Shown here: piece by piece, positions 1 through 8,072 of the stretch
Layout of the letters: each line of letters starts with the position of its first letter
How positions within the stretch are numbered: position 1 is the stretch's first letter
Assembly (NCBI RefSeq): GCF_900141765.1
Contig: NZ_FSRK01000002.1
Location: forward strand, 372,001 to 436,000
Length of the DNA: 64,000 bases
Direction of reading: 5' to 3'
DNA from: Epilithonimonas zeae
GTDB lineage: Bacteria; Bacteroidota; Bacteroidia; Flavobacteriales; Weeksellaceae
Made by a program: the position numbers and the translations under genes
Notes under the pieces: model-generated
What the model saw: the letters and a program-made list of their open reading frames with translations, nothing else
The model's database searches: none
Told to the model about the DNA's origin: nothing

Positions 1-283
1 AAATAATAGCATCAAAAGAATGGTCATCTATTGTTTCATTTATGATGGCGTTGCAAGATGGGCAGAAACGAATGGCGTTGTAACCATCAAGGTTTCTGGG
101 AATCCGGATATCGAAGTTGAAATGGGTAAACAGAACGACACCAAAAAATTCTGTGCTATTGCGGAGATTCTATTTTCGCCAACTAGTATGCAGGTGAAGA
201 AACTGGTGACTTTCCATAATTCACATAGCGATTGTGATAAGATGTACAATTGGGGAATGCAATGGGCAGCTGGTTCTAAGTAA
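1..283 (+). CDS. TerA-like TerD-domain protein, C-terminal part (5' end outside window)
   Basis: The open frame enters from the left edge and stops at TAA 281-283, leaving about 93 residues. The tail resembles the C-terminus of TerA/TerD-fold proteins of tellurium resistance operons: a segment reading VIYCFIYDGVARWAETNGVV, then CAIAEILF, and a final GMQWAAGSK. TerD-fold proteins are calcium-binding beta-sandwich stress proteins that associate with the inner membrane through TerC. It is the first visible gene of the ter operon, and the HAD gene starts almost directly after its stop. The ATG at position 20 is internal and is not the real start. The family call rests on the tail only. Confidence 0.75.
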   Translation, partial: NNSIKRMVIYCFIYDGVARWAETNGVVTIKVSGNPDIEVEMGKQNDTKKFCAIAEILFSPTSMQVKKLVTFHNSHSDCDKMYNWGMQWAAGSK

Positions 284-284
284 A

Positions 285-956
285 TTGTTTGTGGAGATAG
301 ATATAGATTCTTACGAGCATTTTTCTTTTGACCTTTGGTTGACAATGATCAAATCAAATCCAGATTTCAAAGCGAAAAGAGATACTTTATTCAGAGATTT
401 TTTTTCCATTGATAAGGACATTGATGAGGTCAGGAAAGTGATAAGGAAATACGATGTTTTATTCAATAGAATATCAGAAAAAACAGGCAATCACATTGAG
501 AGAGAAGAAGTGTTTCTTTTGATGCTGGATGCTTTGGGAAAGGATATTGAGACCGTTGATGACAATCAATTAAAACAATTTTTCCAGCAAGTGGATGAAT
601 TGTTTTTAAATAATAAGCCTGTCCTTTTATGGGAAAGTATTGAGGAAATATTAATCAAAATCAAAGAGAAAAACAAAACGGCAAGCATCTTGAGTAACAC
701 AGCCTTTATACACGGCGACTCATTGAGGAAAGTTTTGGAACATCTTGGTTTAGCGGATTATTTTTCTTTTATGATTTTTTCTGATGAAGTGAAAGCTTCG
801 AAACCAAATCTTCGGGTTTTTGAAATAATGTTTGATGAAATCAATACTTTCAGAACTCTCGAAAAGAAAGAAATTTTACATATCGGCGACAACAAAACCG
901 CTGATTATGAAGGCGCAAAAACATTTGGGGTCAACTCAAAATTGGTGAAATTTTAA
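285..956 (+). CDS. HAD-superfamily hydrolase of the ter operon
   Basis: Haloacid-dehalogenase fold phosphatase of about 223 aa. Motif I is FSFDLWLT, with the nucleophile Asp kept but the second Asp of DxDxT replaced by Trp. Motif II is ILSNTAF, the motif III Lys lies in DEVKASKPN, and motif IV is HIGDNKTADYEGA, near the C-terminus. The frame is open from 234, but 285 (TTG, one base after the TerA stop) is the likelier start because homologous HAD proteins begin just before the IDIDSYEHFSFD segment; GTG 291 is the alternative. HAD and phosphoribosyltransferase genes recur together in ter operons, where they have been proposed to make a nucleoside-like metabolite. The true substrate is unknown. 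Confidence 0.8.
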   Translation: MFVEIDIDSYEHFSFDLWLTMIKSNPDFKAKRDTLFRDFFSIDKDIDEVRKVIRKYDVLFNRISEKTGNHIEREEVFLLMLDALGKDIETVDDNQLKQFFQQVDELFLNNKPVLLWESIEEILIKIKEKNKTASILSNTAFIHGDSLRKVLEHLGLADYFSFMIFSDEVKASKPNLRVFEIMFDEINTFRTLEKKEILHIGDNKTADYEGAKTFGVNSKLVKF

Positions 957-963
957 AAAAGTT

Positions 964-1833
964 ATGAAAAAAAGATTTAGTTTACATAAAATTGAAAGTG
1001 AACTTAAAAGCCCTTTTGATGAGGGAAGTTACAGTAAATTTAAGTTTGGAGATACGGCTGTAGCAAAGCAGTTTGCGAAGGAATTGTTCGAAGGTTTTAT
1101 TTCAGAATTCAAAGATGAATTATTGGAGCAGGAAGAGATTATTCTTTTCCCAAGTCCTTATCATTCTATCCCGACAGCTTCTAATTTTCTTTGTACTTAC
1201 TTCAAAGAACAACTTAATTTTTTCCTTTTCGAGAACGGGAAACCTGCTTGTCTGGAAGGTAAAATCCACAGAAAACAGACTTATGTAGAAGATTACGGCA
1301 ATATGAGTTATGAGGAAAGAATTAATCTCATTTCCAATGATACTTATTATATCGATAAAAGCTTTGTTGATGGGAAATTCTGTTTGTTTTTGGATGATAT
1401 CAAAATTACAGGAAGCCACGAAAATACAGTGGATAAAATCCTGAAACATTACGATGTCAATGGCGAATTCATCTTTGTCTATTTTGCGGAATTAATGAAC
1501 AAAGACATCCATCCGAAAATCGAAAATCATTACAATTATTTCAAAGTTAAAACGACTGAAGATTTGATTGAAGTCATTAATGGAAAGGATTTTCACTTCA
1601 ATACGAGAATTACAAAATACATTTTGCTAATGCAGGATTCGGATTTTGAGAATATTTATAATAATATCTCAGAAGCTAAAAGAAACGAAATCCTGAGCCT
1701 CGCAATTAGCAACAACTACCATTTGGTAGAAGAATACAAACAAAATATTAATAAATTAAAAGATAAAATACAATGGCAATTAACTTACAAAAAGGACAAA
1801 GACAAAACATTAACGCTCCAAAATTCACTATAG
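964..1833 (+). CDS. Phosphoribosyltransferase-like protein of the ter operon
   Basis: 289-aa protein with a PRTase-type PRPP-binding loop, FCLFLDDIKITGSHENT, at about residues 139-155: hydrophobic strand, two acidic residues, then TGS. It fits the orotate-PRTase-like family seen in ter operons, which is thought to act with HAD enzymes on a nucleoside or nucleotide substrate. Its last 61 bp (1773-1833) overlap the next TerD gene in another frame. The tail beyond residue 268 (WQLTYKKDKD...) is therefore just an out-of-frame reading of the TerD start. Comparison with the junction at 4381-4392 suggests a stop codon once stood after ...DKIQ. Function in the cell is inferred. Confidence 0.75.
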   Translation: MKKRFSLHKIESELKSPFDEGSYSKFKFGDTAVAKQFAKELFEGFISEFKDELLEQEEIILFPSPYHSIPTASNFLCTYFKEQLNFFLFENGKPACLEGKIHRKQTYVEDYGNMSYEERINLISNDTYYIDKSFVDGKFCLFLDDIKITGSHENTVDKILKHYDVNGEFIFVYFAELMNKDIHPKIENHYNYFKVKTTEDLIEVINGKDFHFNTRITKYILLMQDSDFENIYNNISEAKRNEILSLAISNNYHLVEEYKQNINKLKDKIQWQLTYKKDKDKTLTLQNSL

Positions 1834-2327
1834 GATTAGGTTGGGATGCTAACAATTCATCTACCGGAGGTGCTTTCGATTTGGATGCTTCGGTTTTTGT
1901 GTTGGGCGAGAATAAAAAAATAGTTTCGGACGAGTTTTTTGTTTTTTACAATAACTTACAAACGCCGGACAAATCCGTGACACACACAGGTGACAACCTA
2001 ACTGGAGACGGCGATGGTGACGATGAACAAATCAAAATTGACTTGACAGGAATCGACCCAAGAGTTAAGGAAATCATCGTGGTTGTAACCATTCACGAAG
2101 CGGATTCCAGAAGTCAAAACTTTGGACAAGTAAGAAATTCTTTCATCAGAGTTTTCAATACTGATACCAATGAAGAGATTTTGAAATACGAATTGGACGA
2201 AGATTTCTCAATAGAAACTGCTGTGGAATTTGGTAGAGTTTACGAGAGAAACGGCGAATGGAAATTCGAAGCGGTTGGAAACGGACAAAGAGAAGGTTTG
2301 GCTAAATACTTAAGTTTATATCAATAA
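1773..2327 (+). CDS. terD: TerD family protein (classical TerD/TerE type)
   Basis: 184 aa, close to the usual 190 for TerD. It begins MAINLQKGQ and carries the family signatures IGLGWDAN, FDLDASVF, FVFYNNL, the Ca2+-binding run THTGDNLTGDGDGDDE, HEADSRSQNFGQVRNSFIRV, and the closing FGRVYERNGEWKFEAVG. TerD binds calcium and is linked to resistance to tellurite, phage and other stresses, acting with TerC at the inner membrane. The start overlaps the preceding PRTase gene by 61 bp, and its first 30 bases recur exactly at 4392. Its TAA overlaps the next ATG (TAATG), so translation is probably coupled to the TelA-like gene. Confidence 0.93.
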   Translation: MAINLQKGQRQNINAPKFTIGLGWDANNSSTGGAFDLDASVFVLGENKKIVSDEFFVFYNNLQTPDKSVTHTGDNLTGDGDGDDEQIKIDLTGIDPRVKEIIVVVTIHEADSRSQNFGQVRNSFIRVFNTDTNEEILKYELDEDFSIETAVEFGRVYERNGEWKFEAVGNGQREGLAKYLSLYQ

Positions 2328-3412
2328 TGGAAATGGATTTACCTCAAGTAACAAACGCTGTCATTGATAAAAATGGCAATGTAGATTTGGCGCAGCTTCC
2401 GTCAACGGATGTTCAGAAATACGACAGTCTTTCTGGCTCATTAGACGAGCAAAACCCGAATTCGATTATCAATTTCGGGTCGGAATTACAGAATTCTTTG
2501 GCTAACCAGAGTGATTCTTTCCTCAATAATGTTAGAAAATCAAATTCTGGAGAAGTTGGAGAATTAATCAATAAATTATTGGTTGAGCTCAACTATGTAG
2601 ATGTTGATGAAATCGAGGGAAGTTCTGTGAAAAAATTCCTGAAGAAGATTCCGTTTTTGAGCAAAATGGTTTCATCTGTAGAAACTTTGTTTGTGAAATA
2701 TGACAAAATCGTCAATAATATTTCTGACATTTCGAATAAAGTAAATGCAGGAATCATCAATTCTACAAAAGATAATGCCGTTTTGCAAACGATTTTCACA
2801 AGTAATATCGAGTCTGTAAAAAAGATTGAAGATTACATCATTGCGGGAAGTCTCAGAATGCAAAAATCCAGTGAGGAATTGGCTTTGATGGAAATCAATG
2901 CGGCACAATATCAGGATTATCAGATTTCTGACAAGCGAGATTTCATCGCAAGATTGGACAGAAGATTGGCTGATTTGAAAGTCGTTCGTTTCATTATTTT
3001 GCAATCGTTGCCTCAAATCAGATTGATTCAGAATAACAACGTTTCTATTGCTGAAAAAGCGCAGACGATTTTAACGACCACGCTTCCGGTTTGGAAAAAC
3101 CAATTGACTTTGGCCGTTGCAATGCACCGTCAACAGCAGAATATTGATATTCAGAAAAAAGTGTCATCTACAACGGAGGAGATTCTGAGAAAAAATGCAC
3201 AAAGATTACAACAGAATACAATAGATGTTACCCGTGCGAACGAGCAAACTATTGTTTCCATAGATACGCTTCGTGATACGACCAGCACATTGATTAGTAC
3301 TTTGAACGAGGTAAAACAAATCCAACAGCAGGGTGCACAATCCAGACAACAGCTGGATGTTGAGTTGAAAAATCTTGAAGACACTCTAAAAAAGCAAATT
3401 CAAAATTCTTAA
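2327..3412 (+). CDS. Toxic anion resistance protein, TelA/KlaA family
   Basis: 361 aa, mostly helical and rich in Gln, Asn and Lys, with no signal peptide and no membrane segment. Features match the TelA family (tellurite and toxic anion resistance). These are the KKIPFLSKMVSS segment, the repeated helical pattern with RLADLKVVRFIILQSLPQIRLIQ in the middle, the TTTLPVWKNQLTLAVAMHRQQQ segment at about residues 245-265, and a long coiled-coil tail. TelA proteins are predicted cytoplasmic partners of TerD-type proteins and are encoded in ter operons. The start codon overlaps the TerD stop. The biochemical role of TelA is not settled. Confidence 0.88.
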   Translation: MEMDLPQVTNAVIDKNGNVDLAQLPSTDVQKYDSLSGSLDEQNPNSIINFGSELQNSLANQSDSFLNNVRKSNSGEVGELINKLLVELNYVDVDEIEGSSVKKFLKKIPFLSKMVSSVETLFVKYDKIVNNISDISNKVNAGIINSTKDNAVLQTIFTSNIESVKKIEDYIIAGSLRMQKSSEELALMEINAAQYQDYQISDKRDFIARLDRRLADLKVVRFIILQSLPQIRLIQNNNVSIAEKAQTILTTTLPVWKNQLTLAVAMHRQQQNIDIQKKVSSTTEEILRKNAQRLQQNTIDVTRANEQTIVSIDTLRDTTSTLISTLNEVKQIQQQGAQSRQQLDVELKNLEDTLKKQIQNS

Positions 3413-3420
3413 ATTAAAAA

Positions 3421-4389
3421 TTGAGTCCAGAGCAAACTATTTTAAAGAACAGTAAAAAAAGAATACAAAAACTAAAGCTTCTAAGTAAGTTTTTTCAGAA
3501 GGAAGACCTTATCAATATTATCATAAAAACCGAAGTGATTCAGTCTTATTTTGAGTCCAAATCCATTGCAGGTTTGGATATCAATAAGTTGGAATTGTTT
3601 CATATCCAATATACTGATAGTCTGATAGTTCTTCTGGATAAAATCAAAAAACAAAAGGAAGCTGGGATTCTTACGGCTTATAAAGAGATTGATGCGAACG
3701 AAGATTACATCGCATCATTCATTTCGCAGGAAAAAAATGGCCGTGATTTCAATACTGAACGGAAATATCAGAATGCTTTGGTTTCGGATTTTTTAAGGTC
3801 TATTTATGAGAATTTGACGGATATCAGAACGCCGATAGATTACAAAAAGGTTAGGAATCTTTCTAATTTCTATGCTCAGGATTATTACAGAAAAGAAGCG
3901 AAAATAGACTGTTTGCTGAGTTTGCCCGATGTCAGATATTATGAATATGATAATGTTGATATCGAGCGAAAATTATTGGGGAAACTGAATTCTAATAACT
4001 TCAAAATCAGATTTATCTGTGGTTATATCATTAGCAATCAGATTTTTGAATTATTCCGGATTGTAGATACGAATGAAGATTTTATCTGGAATCTGCAGAC
4101 CAACGAGTTTTATATTTTGGCAGAAGATATTGCTCTGTTGCTGGACCGTTCTCCGAATACTTCTTCCAAACGTTCTATCGTGAGCGATTTGAGAAACAGA
4201 AACGAAGAACTCAAAACAAAAGCGGAAGATATGAAAACCGAACTTCCTGAAGAGGTTATCACACTTTTGGAAAAATATAAAGAAACATTGGACAGTCAGG
4301 AAGTCCTGAACCAAGTCATAAGCATCGACGAGGAACTGAATATTCTCAACTCGATGCTGAATTTAAACTTAAATAATAAAATACAATAA
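3421..4389 (+). CDS. Uncharacterised ter-operon protein
   Basis: 322 aa starting at TTG 3421, nine bases after the TelA stop. I do not recognise a named family. It is hydrophilic, helical and lysine-rich, with no signal peptide or membrane segment. The N-terminal half is positively charged (KNSKKRIQKLKLLSKFF). The C-terminal third has coiled-coil character with heptad-like Leu, Glu and Lys spacing, from about residue 255 to 320. Its position between TelA and the second TerD, all closely spaced on one strand, suggests a scaffold or TelA partner, but this is context only. Its final codons and the junction to the next gene resemble the PRTase-TerD junction at about 1760. Confidence 0.7.
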   Translation: MSPEQTILKNSKKRIQKLKLLSKFFQKEDLINIIIKTEVIQSYFESKSIAGLDINKLELFHIQYTDSLIVLLDKIKKQKEAGILTAYKEIDANEDYIASFISQEKNGRDFNTERKYQNALVSDFLRSIYENLTDIRTPIDYKKVRNLSNFYAQDYYRKEAKIDCLLSLPDVRYYEYDNVDIERKLLGKLNSNNFKIRFICGYIISNQIFELFRIVDTNEDFIWNLQTNEFYILAEDIALLLDRSPNTSSKRSIVSDLRNRNEELKTKAEDMKTELPEEVITLLEKYKETLDSQEVLNQVISIDEELNILNSMLNLNLNNKIQ

Positions 4390-4391
4390 AA

Positions 4392-5003
4392 ATGGCAATT
4401 AACTTACAAAAAGGACAAAGAATAAGTCTTGTAAAAGAAAACGGGAGCACATTACAAAACGTTTGTGTAGGCGTTAACTGGGGCGCAATCGAAAAGAAAA
4501 GCTGGCTGGGAAGCGTTACAAAAGAAGCAGTAGATTTGGATGCAAGCTGTCTTTTGTTTGATGACGCAAAAAACTCGTTGGATGTTGTTTATTTCGGACA
4601 ATTGAAATCGAAAGATGGAGCTGTAAAACACAGTGGAGACGACCTTACGGGCGATTTGTCCGGCGATGATGGTTTGGACAATGAAATCATTACTTTAGAT
4701 TTTTCTAAATTAAGTTCTAATGTTCAGTCTGTTGCATTTGTTTTAAATAGTTACAAAGGTCAGGACTTCGGGACAATTCCGTTTGCATCCATCAGAATTT
4801 ACGAAGGAACACCAAGCCGAGTGAATGAGGTTTTTGCGACTTACAATATTGCAAAAGGCGATAATTTTGGAGGTCACGTGGCAATGGTAATGGGCGTTTT
4901 CTACAAGAAAAATGGAGAGTGGAAATTTAATGCAATCGGAGAACCTACGAGAGATAAAAAATTACAGGACACTGTAGAAACTGTGAGACAGAATTATTTA
5001 TAA
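4392..5003 (+). CDS. TerD family protein (second paralogue)
   Basis: 203-aa TerD-domain protein. It starts with the same 30 bases as the TerD at 1773 (MAINLQKGQR) and then diverges to the longer TerX/TerZ-like type: VCVGVNWGAIEKKSWLG, VDLDASCLLF, KHSGDDLTGDLSGDDGLDNE as the acidic calcium-binding loop, VAFVLNSYKGQDFGTIPFASIRIYEG, and GVFYKKNGEWKFNAIGEP at the C-terminus. The GTPSRVNEVFATYNI stretch also occurs, almost unchanged, in the third paralogue, so 4392 and 5042 are recent duplicates. Cytoplasmic, probably calcium-dependent and membrane-associated through TerC, by family knowledge. Confidence 0.92.
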   Translation: MAINLQKGQRISLVKENGSTLQNVCVGVNWGAIEKKSWLGSVTKEAVDLDASCLLFDDAKNSLDVVYFGQLKSKDGAVKHSGDDLTGDLSGDDGLDNEIITLDFSKLSSNVQSVAFVLNSYKGQDFGTIPFASIRIYEGTPSRVNEVFATYNIAKGDNFGGHVAMVMGVFYKKNGEWKFNAIGEPTRDKKLQDTVETVRQNYL

Positions 5004-5041
5004 TTTTATCAAAATCAATGTCTAAATAAAAACTAATAACT

Positions 5042-5722
5042 ATGTCAATCAATTTACAAAAAGGACAAAAAATTGACCTTAGAAAAAGTTCAGGAGAGGC
5101 TTTGACCAATTTTTGCGTCGGTGTCAACTGGGGTGCGATAGAAACTACCAAAGCTGGATTTTTAGGATTCGGAACCAAAAAAGTAGTGGAAGATGTCGAT
5201 TTAGACCTCAGTTGTGTAATGCTGAATCAGAATGGTGATTTAGTGGATTGGATTTATTCGCCGGAGTACAACGGCTGGCTTTCTCAGAACAATTTTCCTT
5301 TGGGTAAATTATCCTCAAAAGATGGAGGTTTTAAACATAGCGGAGATGACAGACAAGGCGATGTAGGAGGTGATGATGGTTTGGATAACGAGATTATTTC
5401 CGTAGATCTTGGACGTGTAAGTCCAGATGTGGATAAGATTTTTTTCTTCCTTAATATCTATTTGAATCAAGGTCAGAATTTTGACTTTGCCCAAATCCCT
5501 TTTGCAAAAATCAGAATGTATGAAGGAACGCCAACCCGTGTGAACAGCGTCCATTCGACTTATGATATCGTAACGGATTCTAGCTACAGAGGAAAAGGCG
5601 CTTTGATCTTGGGTAAACTTTACCGTAGAAATGGCGACTGGAAATTTGATGCCATTGGAGATCCTTCGGATGATAAAATTTTTGTTCAGACCATTCAGAG
5701 GATTACACAAAATTACAAATAA
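5042..5722 (+). CDS. TerD family protein (third paralogue)
   Basis: 226 aa, the longest TerD here. It begins MSINLQKGQKIDLRKSSGEA and carries CVGVNWGAIETTK, VDLDLSCVML, an extra segment around IYSPEYNGWLSQNNFP not present in the other copies, the acidic loop KHSGDDRQGDVGGDDGLDNE, FFFLNIYLNQGQNFDFAQIP, RMYEGTPTRVNSVHSTYDI and LYRRNGDWKFDAIGDP. Cell role as for the other TerD paralogues; the insertion may change partner choice. A 38-bp AT-rich gap precedes it, the widest inside the TerD block, with no convincing promoter in it. Confidence 0.92.
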   Translation: MSINLQKGQKIDLRKSSGEALTNFCVGVNWGAIETTKAGFLGFGTKKVVEDVDLDLSCVMLNQNGDLVDWIYSPEYNGWLSQNNFPLGKLSSKDGGFKHSGDDRQGDVGGDDGLDNEIISVDLGRVSPDVDKIFFFLNIYLNQGQNFDFAQIPFAKIRMYEGTPTRVNSVHSTYDIVTDSSYRGKGALILGKLYRRNGDWKFDAIGDPSDDKIFVQTIQRITQNYK

Positions 5723-5733
5723 CCAAATTTTAT

Positions 5734-6372
5734 ATGAGAAGATTACCCGTTTACTTATTGTTGGACACATCGGGCTCAATGTCTGGCGAACCGATTGAAG
5801 CTGTAAAAAATGGCGTTCAGATGATGCTTCATTCTTTGCGTCAAAATCCTCAAGCGATTGAAACGGCTTATGTCAGCATCATTACATTCGATAGTGAAGC
5901 TAAACAAATTGTTCCGCTTACCGATCTTGCATCATTCCAAATGGTGGATATCAAAGCGCAAAGCACAACTTCATTAGGTGCTGCATTGGGATTATTGGCA
6001 GACAAAATGGAAATCGAGATCACAAAAACGACCACCGAGCAAAAAGGAGATTGGAAACCTCTGACTTTTCTAATGACAGATGGTGTACCGACGGATGATT
6101 GGCAAGCTGGTTTTAATAAACTTAAGAACGTCAACAAAGGTTTGATCGTAGGTTGTGCTGCTGGTTCTGGTGCAGATGACAGTATTTTAAAACAAATAAC
6201 GAGTTCTGTTGTGAGATTGGACAATGCAGATTCCGAAAGTATTTCCAAATTTTTCCAATGGGTAACCGCATCCATTTCTACCACATCAACCAAAGTAGAA
6301 GAAACAGGAATTGATTTCGTGGGATTGGATCAGCTGCCACCACCACCATCTGAACTGGTAATCGTATCATAG
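5734..6372 (+). CDS. terY: TerY-type VWA domain protein (copy 1)
   Basis: 212 aa, essentially a single von Willebrand factor A domain. The metal-ion-dependent adhesion site is intact: DTSGSMSG at about residue 9, TSLGAALG near 83, and FLMTDGVPTDDW near 113. The region LKNVNKGLIVGCAAGSGAD is shared with copy 2. No signal peptide, so cytoplasmic. In the TerY-P triad, VWA proteins are thought to present substrates or partners to the PP2C phosphatase and the kinase encoded downstream. The C-terminus ends PPPPSELVIVS and lacks the zinc ribbon seen in copy 3. It sits 11 bp after the TerD stop and 2 bp before copy 2. Confidence 0.9.
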   Translation: MRRLPVYLLLDTSGSMSGEPIEAVKNGVQMMLHSLRQNPQAIETAYVSIITFDSEAKQIVPLTDLASFQMVDIKAQSTTSLGAALGLLADKMEIEITKTTTEQKGDWKPLTFLMTDGVPTDDWQAGFNKLKNVNKGLIVGCAAGSGADDSILKQITSSVVRLDNADSESISKFFQWVTASISTTSTKVEETGIDFVGLDQLPPPPSELVIVS

Positions 6373-6374
6373 TT

Positions 6375-7013
6375 ATGAACAGAAGACTGTTAGCTTATTT
6401 TTTACTAGACACATCTGGATCGATGCGAGGCGAACCGATTGCTGCGCTTAACAATGGCTTTAATGGCCTGATAAGTATGCTGCGCTCTGATCCTCAGGCA
6501 ATGGATTCTCTGCATATTAATGTGGTTACGTTCGATCGGGAAGTTAATAATCTGATTCCGTTAGTTGACTTGGCAAGTTTTCATCCTGTCGAGATCAAAT
6601 GTCCGGACAGTGGGCCTACGCATACAGGTCAGGCTTTGGAAATGATTTATGACCTCGTCAATAAAGATTTGATTAAGGGATCTTCTGACAGGAAAGGCGA
6701 TTGGAAACCATTACTATTTGTTTTTACAGATGGTAAACCTTCTGATCTGCAGAAGTACAGAGAAATGATGCCCAAAATTAAGTCTTTGGATTTTGGTGTG
6801 ATTGTAGGTTGTGCAGCAGGACCTAAAGCAGAAGTAAGTTTTCTTCAGGAATTAACAAGTAATGTGGTAAAATTGGATACGACAGACGCTTCCACTTTGA
6901 CGACATTTTTCCAATGGGTAAGTTCATCCATCGAAATGGGCAGTAAATCGCAAGGCACAGGAGAATCTATGACGCTTCCGCCACCGCCGAGTGAACTCAA
7001 TATTATCGTATAA
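6375..7013 (+). CDS. terY: TerY-type VWA domain protein (copy 2)
   Basis: 212-aa VWA domain protein, a tandem paralogue of copy 1 with the same length and the same PPPPSEL end. MIDAS residues are DTSGSMRG at about residue 10, a Thr in GPTHTGQALE in place of the usual second motif, and FVFTDGKPSDL near 117. Cytoplasmic, by lack of a signal. It begins only 2 bp after copy 1 and ends 13 bp before copy 3, so the three are one transcription unit. The proline-rich end in copies 1 and 2 could be a linker or docking tail; that is inference. Confidence 0.9.
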   Translation: MNRRLLAYFLLDTSGSMRGEPIAALNNGFNGLISMLRSDPQAMDSLHINVVTFDREVNNLIPLVDLASFHPVEIKCPDSGPTHTGQALEMIYDLVNKDLIKGSSDRKGDWKPLLFVFTDGKPSDLQKYREMMPKIKSLDFGVIVGCAAGPKAEVSFLQELTSNVVKLDTTDASTLTTFFQWVSSSIEMGSKSQGTGESMTLPPPPSELNIIV

Positions 7014-7026
7014 AAAACCAAATGCT

Positions 7027-8070
7027 ATGAGAAGATTACCAATTTATTTCCTTCTGGATGTTTCAGAATCGATGATTGGCGAGCCGATAGAACAAGTTCA
7101 GGAAGGTATTGCAACCATTATCAAAGAACTCAAAACTGATCCATACGCTTTAGAAACAGTCTGGATCTCTATTATCGGTTTTGCAGGAAAAAGTAAGACG
7201 ATTACGCCTTTGCAGGATGTGATTGCGTTTTATCCTCCGAAAATTCCGATTGGCAGCGGAACTTCTTTATCAAAAGGTTTGGAAGAATTGATGAATGCCA
7301 TCGACAGAGATGTTGTAAAAACAACTTACGAAAGAAAAGGCGATTGGAAACCGATCATCTTTTTATTCACAGACGGGATTCCGACTGACGATTCTGAAAA
7401 GGCAATCAATCGTTGGAATAATGATTACAGAAGCAAAAGCAATTTGATTATAATTTCAATTGGCGATAATACCAATCTCAATTTGTTAGGAAGATTGTCC
7501 GATCAGGTTTTGTTGTTCAATAATACCGACAGCAATTCCTATAAAGAATTCTTCAAATGGGTAACGGCTTCCATAAAAACGACAAGTGAAAATATTAATA
7601 ATACCAACAAAGAAGGAATCGATTTAAGCAAATCAAATCCTGACATTGTTGAAAAAATCGATTTGACCAAAAATCATTCTTTGCCAGATAATAATTTTGT
7701 TGTCCTCAGTGGAAAATGCTCTACTAATGACAGAATGTATCTGATGAAATTTAAAAAATCTTTGGAAGAATCAAATGTTCCGGGATTTCAGACCAGATTT
7801 TACAAGATAGAAGGCGCTTATAAGATCGATGAGAATTCTTACAGAGAATATTCTGCAGATTCCGTAACTTCAAACAAGATATCAAGCGAAGAATTGTATG
7901 GCAATCCGAGTTGTCCTTCGTGCGGAAACAATTTTGCTTTGGCAACTTGCGTTTGTGGCGGAATCCATTGTATTAACGGCGATGGAAATGCAAAATGTCC
8001 TTGGTGCGGAAACACCGGATTTTACGGGATGGCAGAAGGCGGATTCGATATTAATAGAACTTTGGGATAA
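7027..8070 (+). CDS. terY: TerY-type VWA protein with C-terminal zinc ribbon (copy 3)
   Basis: 347 aa. The VWA domain spans about residues 1-200: MIDAS DVSESMIG, TSLSKGLEE, FLFTDGIPTDD. A variable linker follows, then a small domain near 225-290, then a cysteine-rich zinc ribbon at about 294-331 with CPSCGN, CVCGGIHC and CPWCGN. This zinc-ribbon architecture is typical of the TerY protein in the TerY-P triad. The frame is open from 6991, but ATG 7027 is chosen because MRRLPIYFLLDVS aligns with the starts of copies 1 and 2. It ends 2 bp before the PP2C gene. Confidence 0.9.
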   Translation: MRRLPIYFLLDVSESMIGEPIEQVQEGIATIIKELKTDPYALETVWISIIGFAGKSKTITPLQDVIAFYPPKIPIGSGTSLSKGLEELMNAIDRDVVKTTYERKGDWKPIIFLFTDGIPTDDSEKAINRWNNDYRSKSNLIIISIGDNTNLNLLGRLSDQVLLFNNTDSNSYKEFFKWVTASIKTTSENINNTNKEGIDLSKSNPDIVEKIDLTKNHSLPDNNFVVLSGKCSTNDRMYLMKFKKSLEESNVPGFQTRFYKIEGAYKIDENSYREYSADSVTSNKISSEELYGNPSCPSCGNNFALATCVCGGIHCINGDGNAKCPWCGNTGFYGMAEGGFDINRTLG

Positions 8071-8072
8071 GA

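Noticed and set aside
20-283. ATG 20 as a true start of an 87-aa protein
   Set aside because: The frame continues upstream past the window edge and the tail matches the C-terminus of a TerA-like protein, so the ATG is internal.
6991-7026. Longer start for TerY copy 3
   Set aside because: The extra 12 residues overlap the end of copy 2, and MRRLP at 7027 aligns with the starts of copies 1 and 2.
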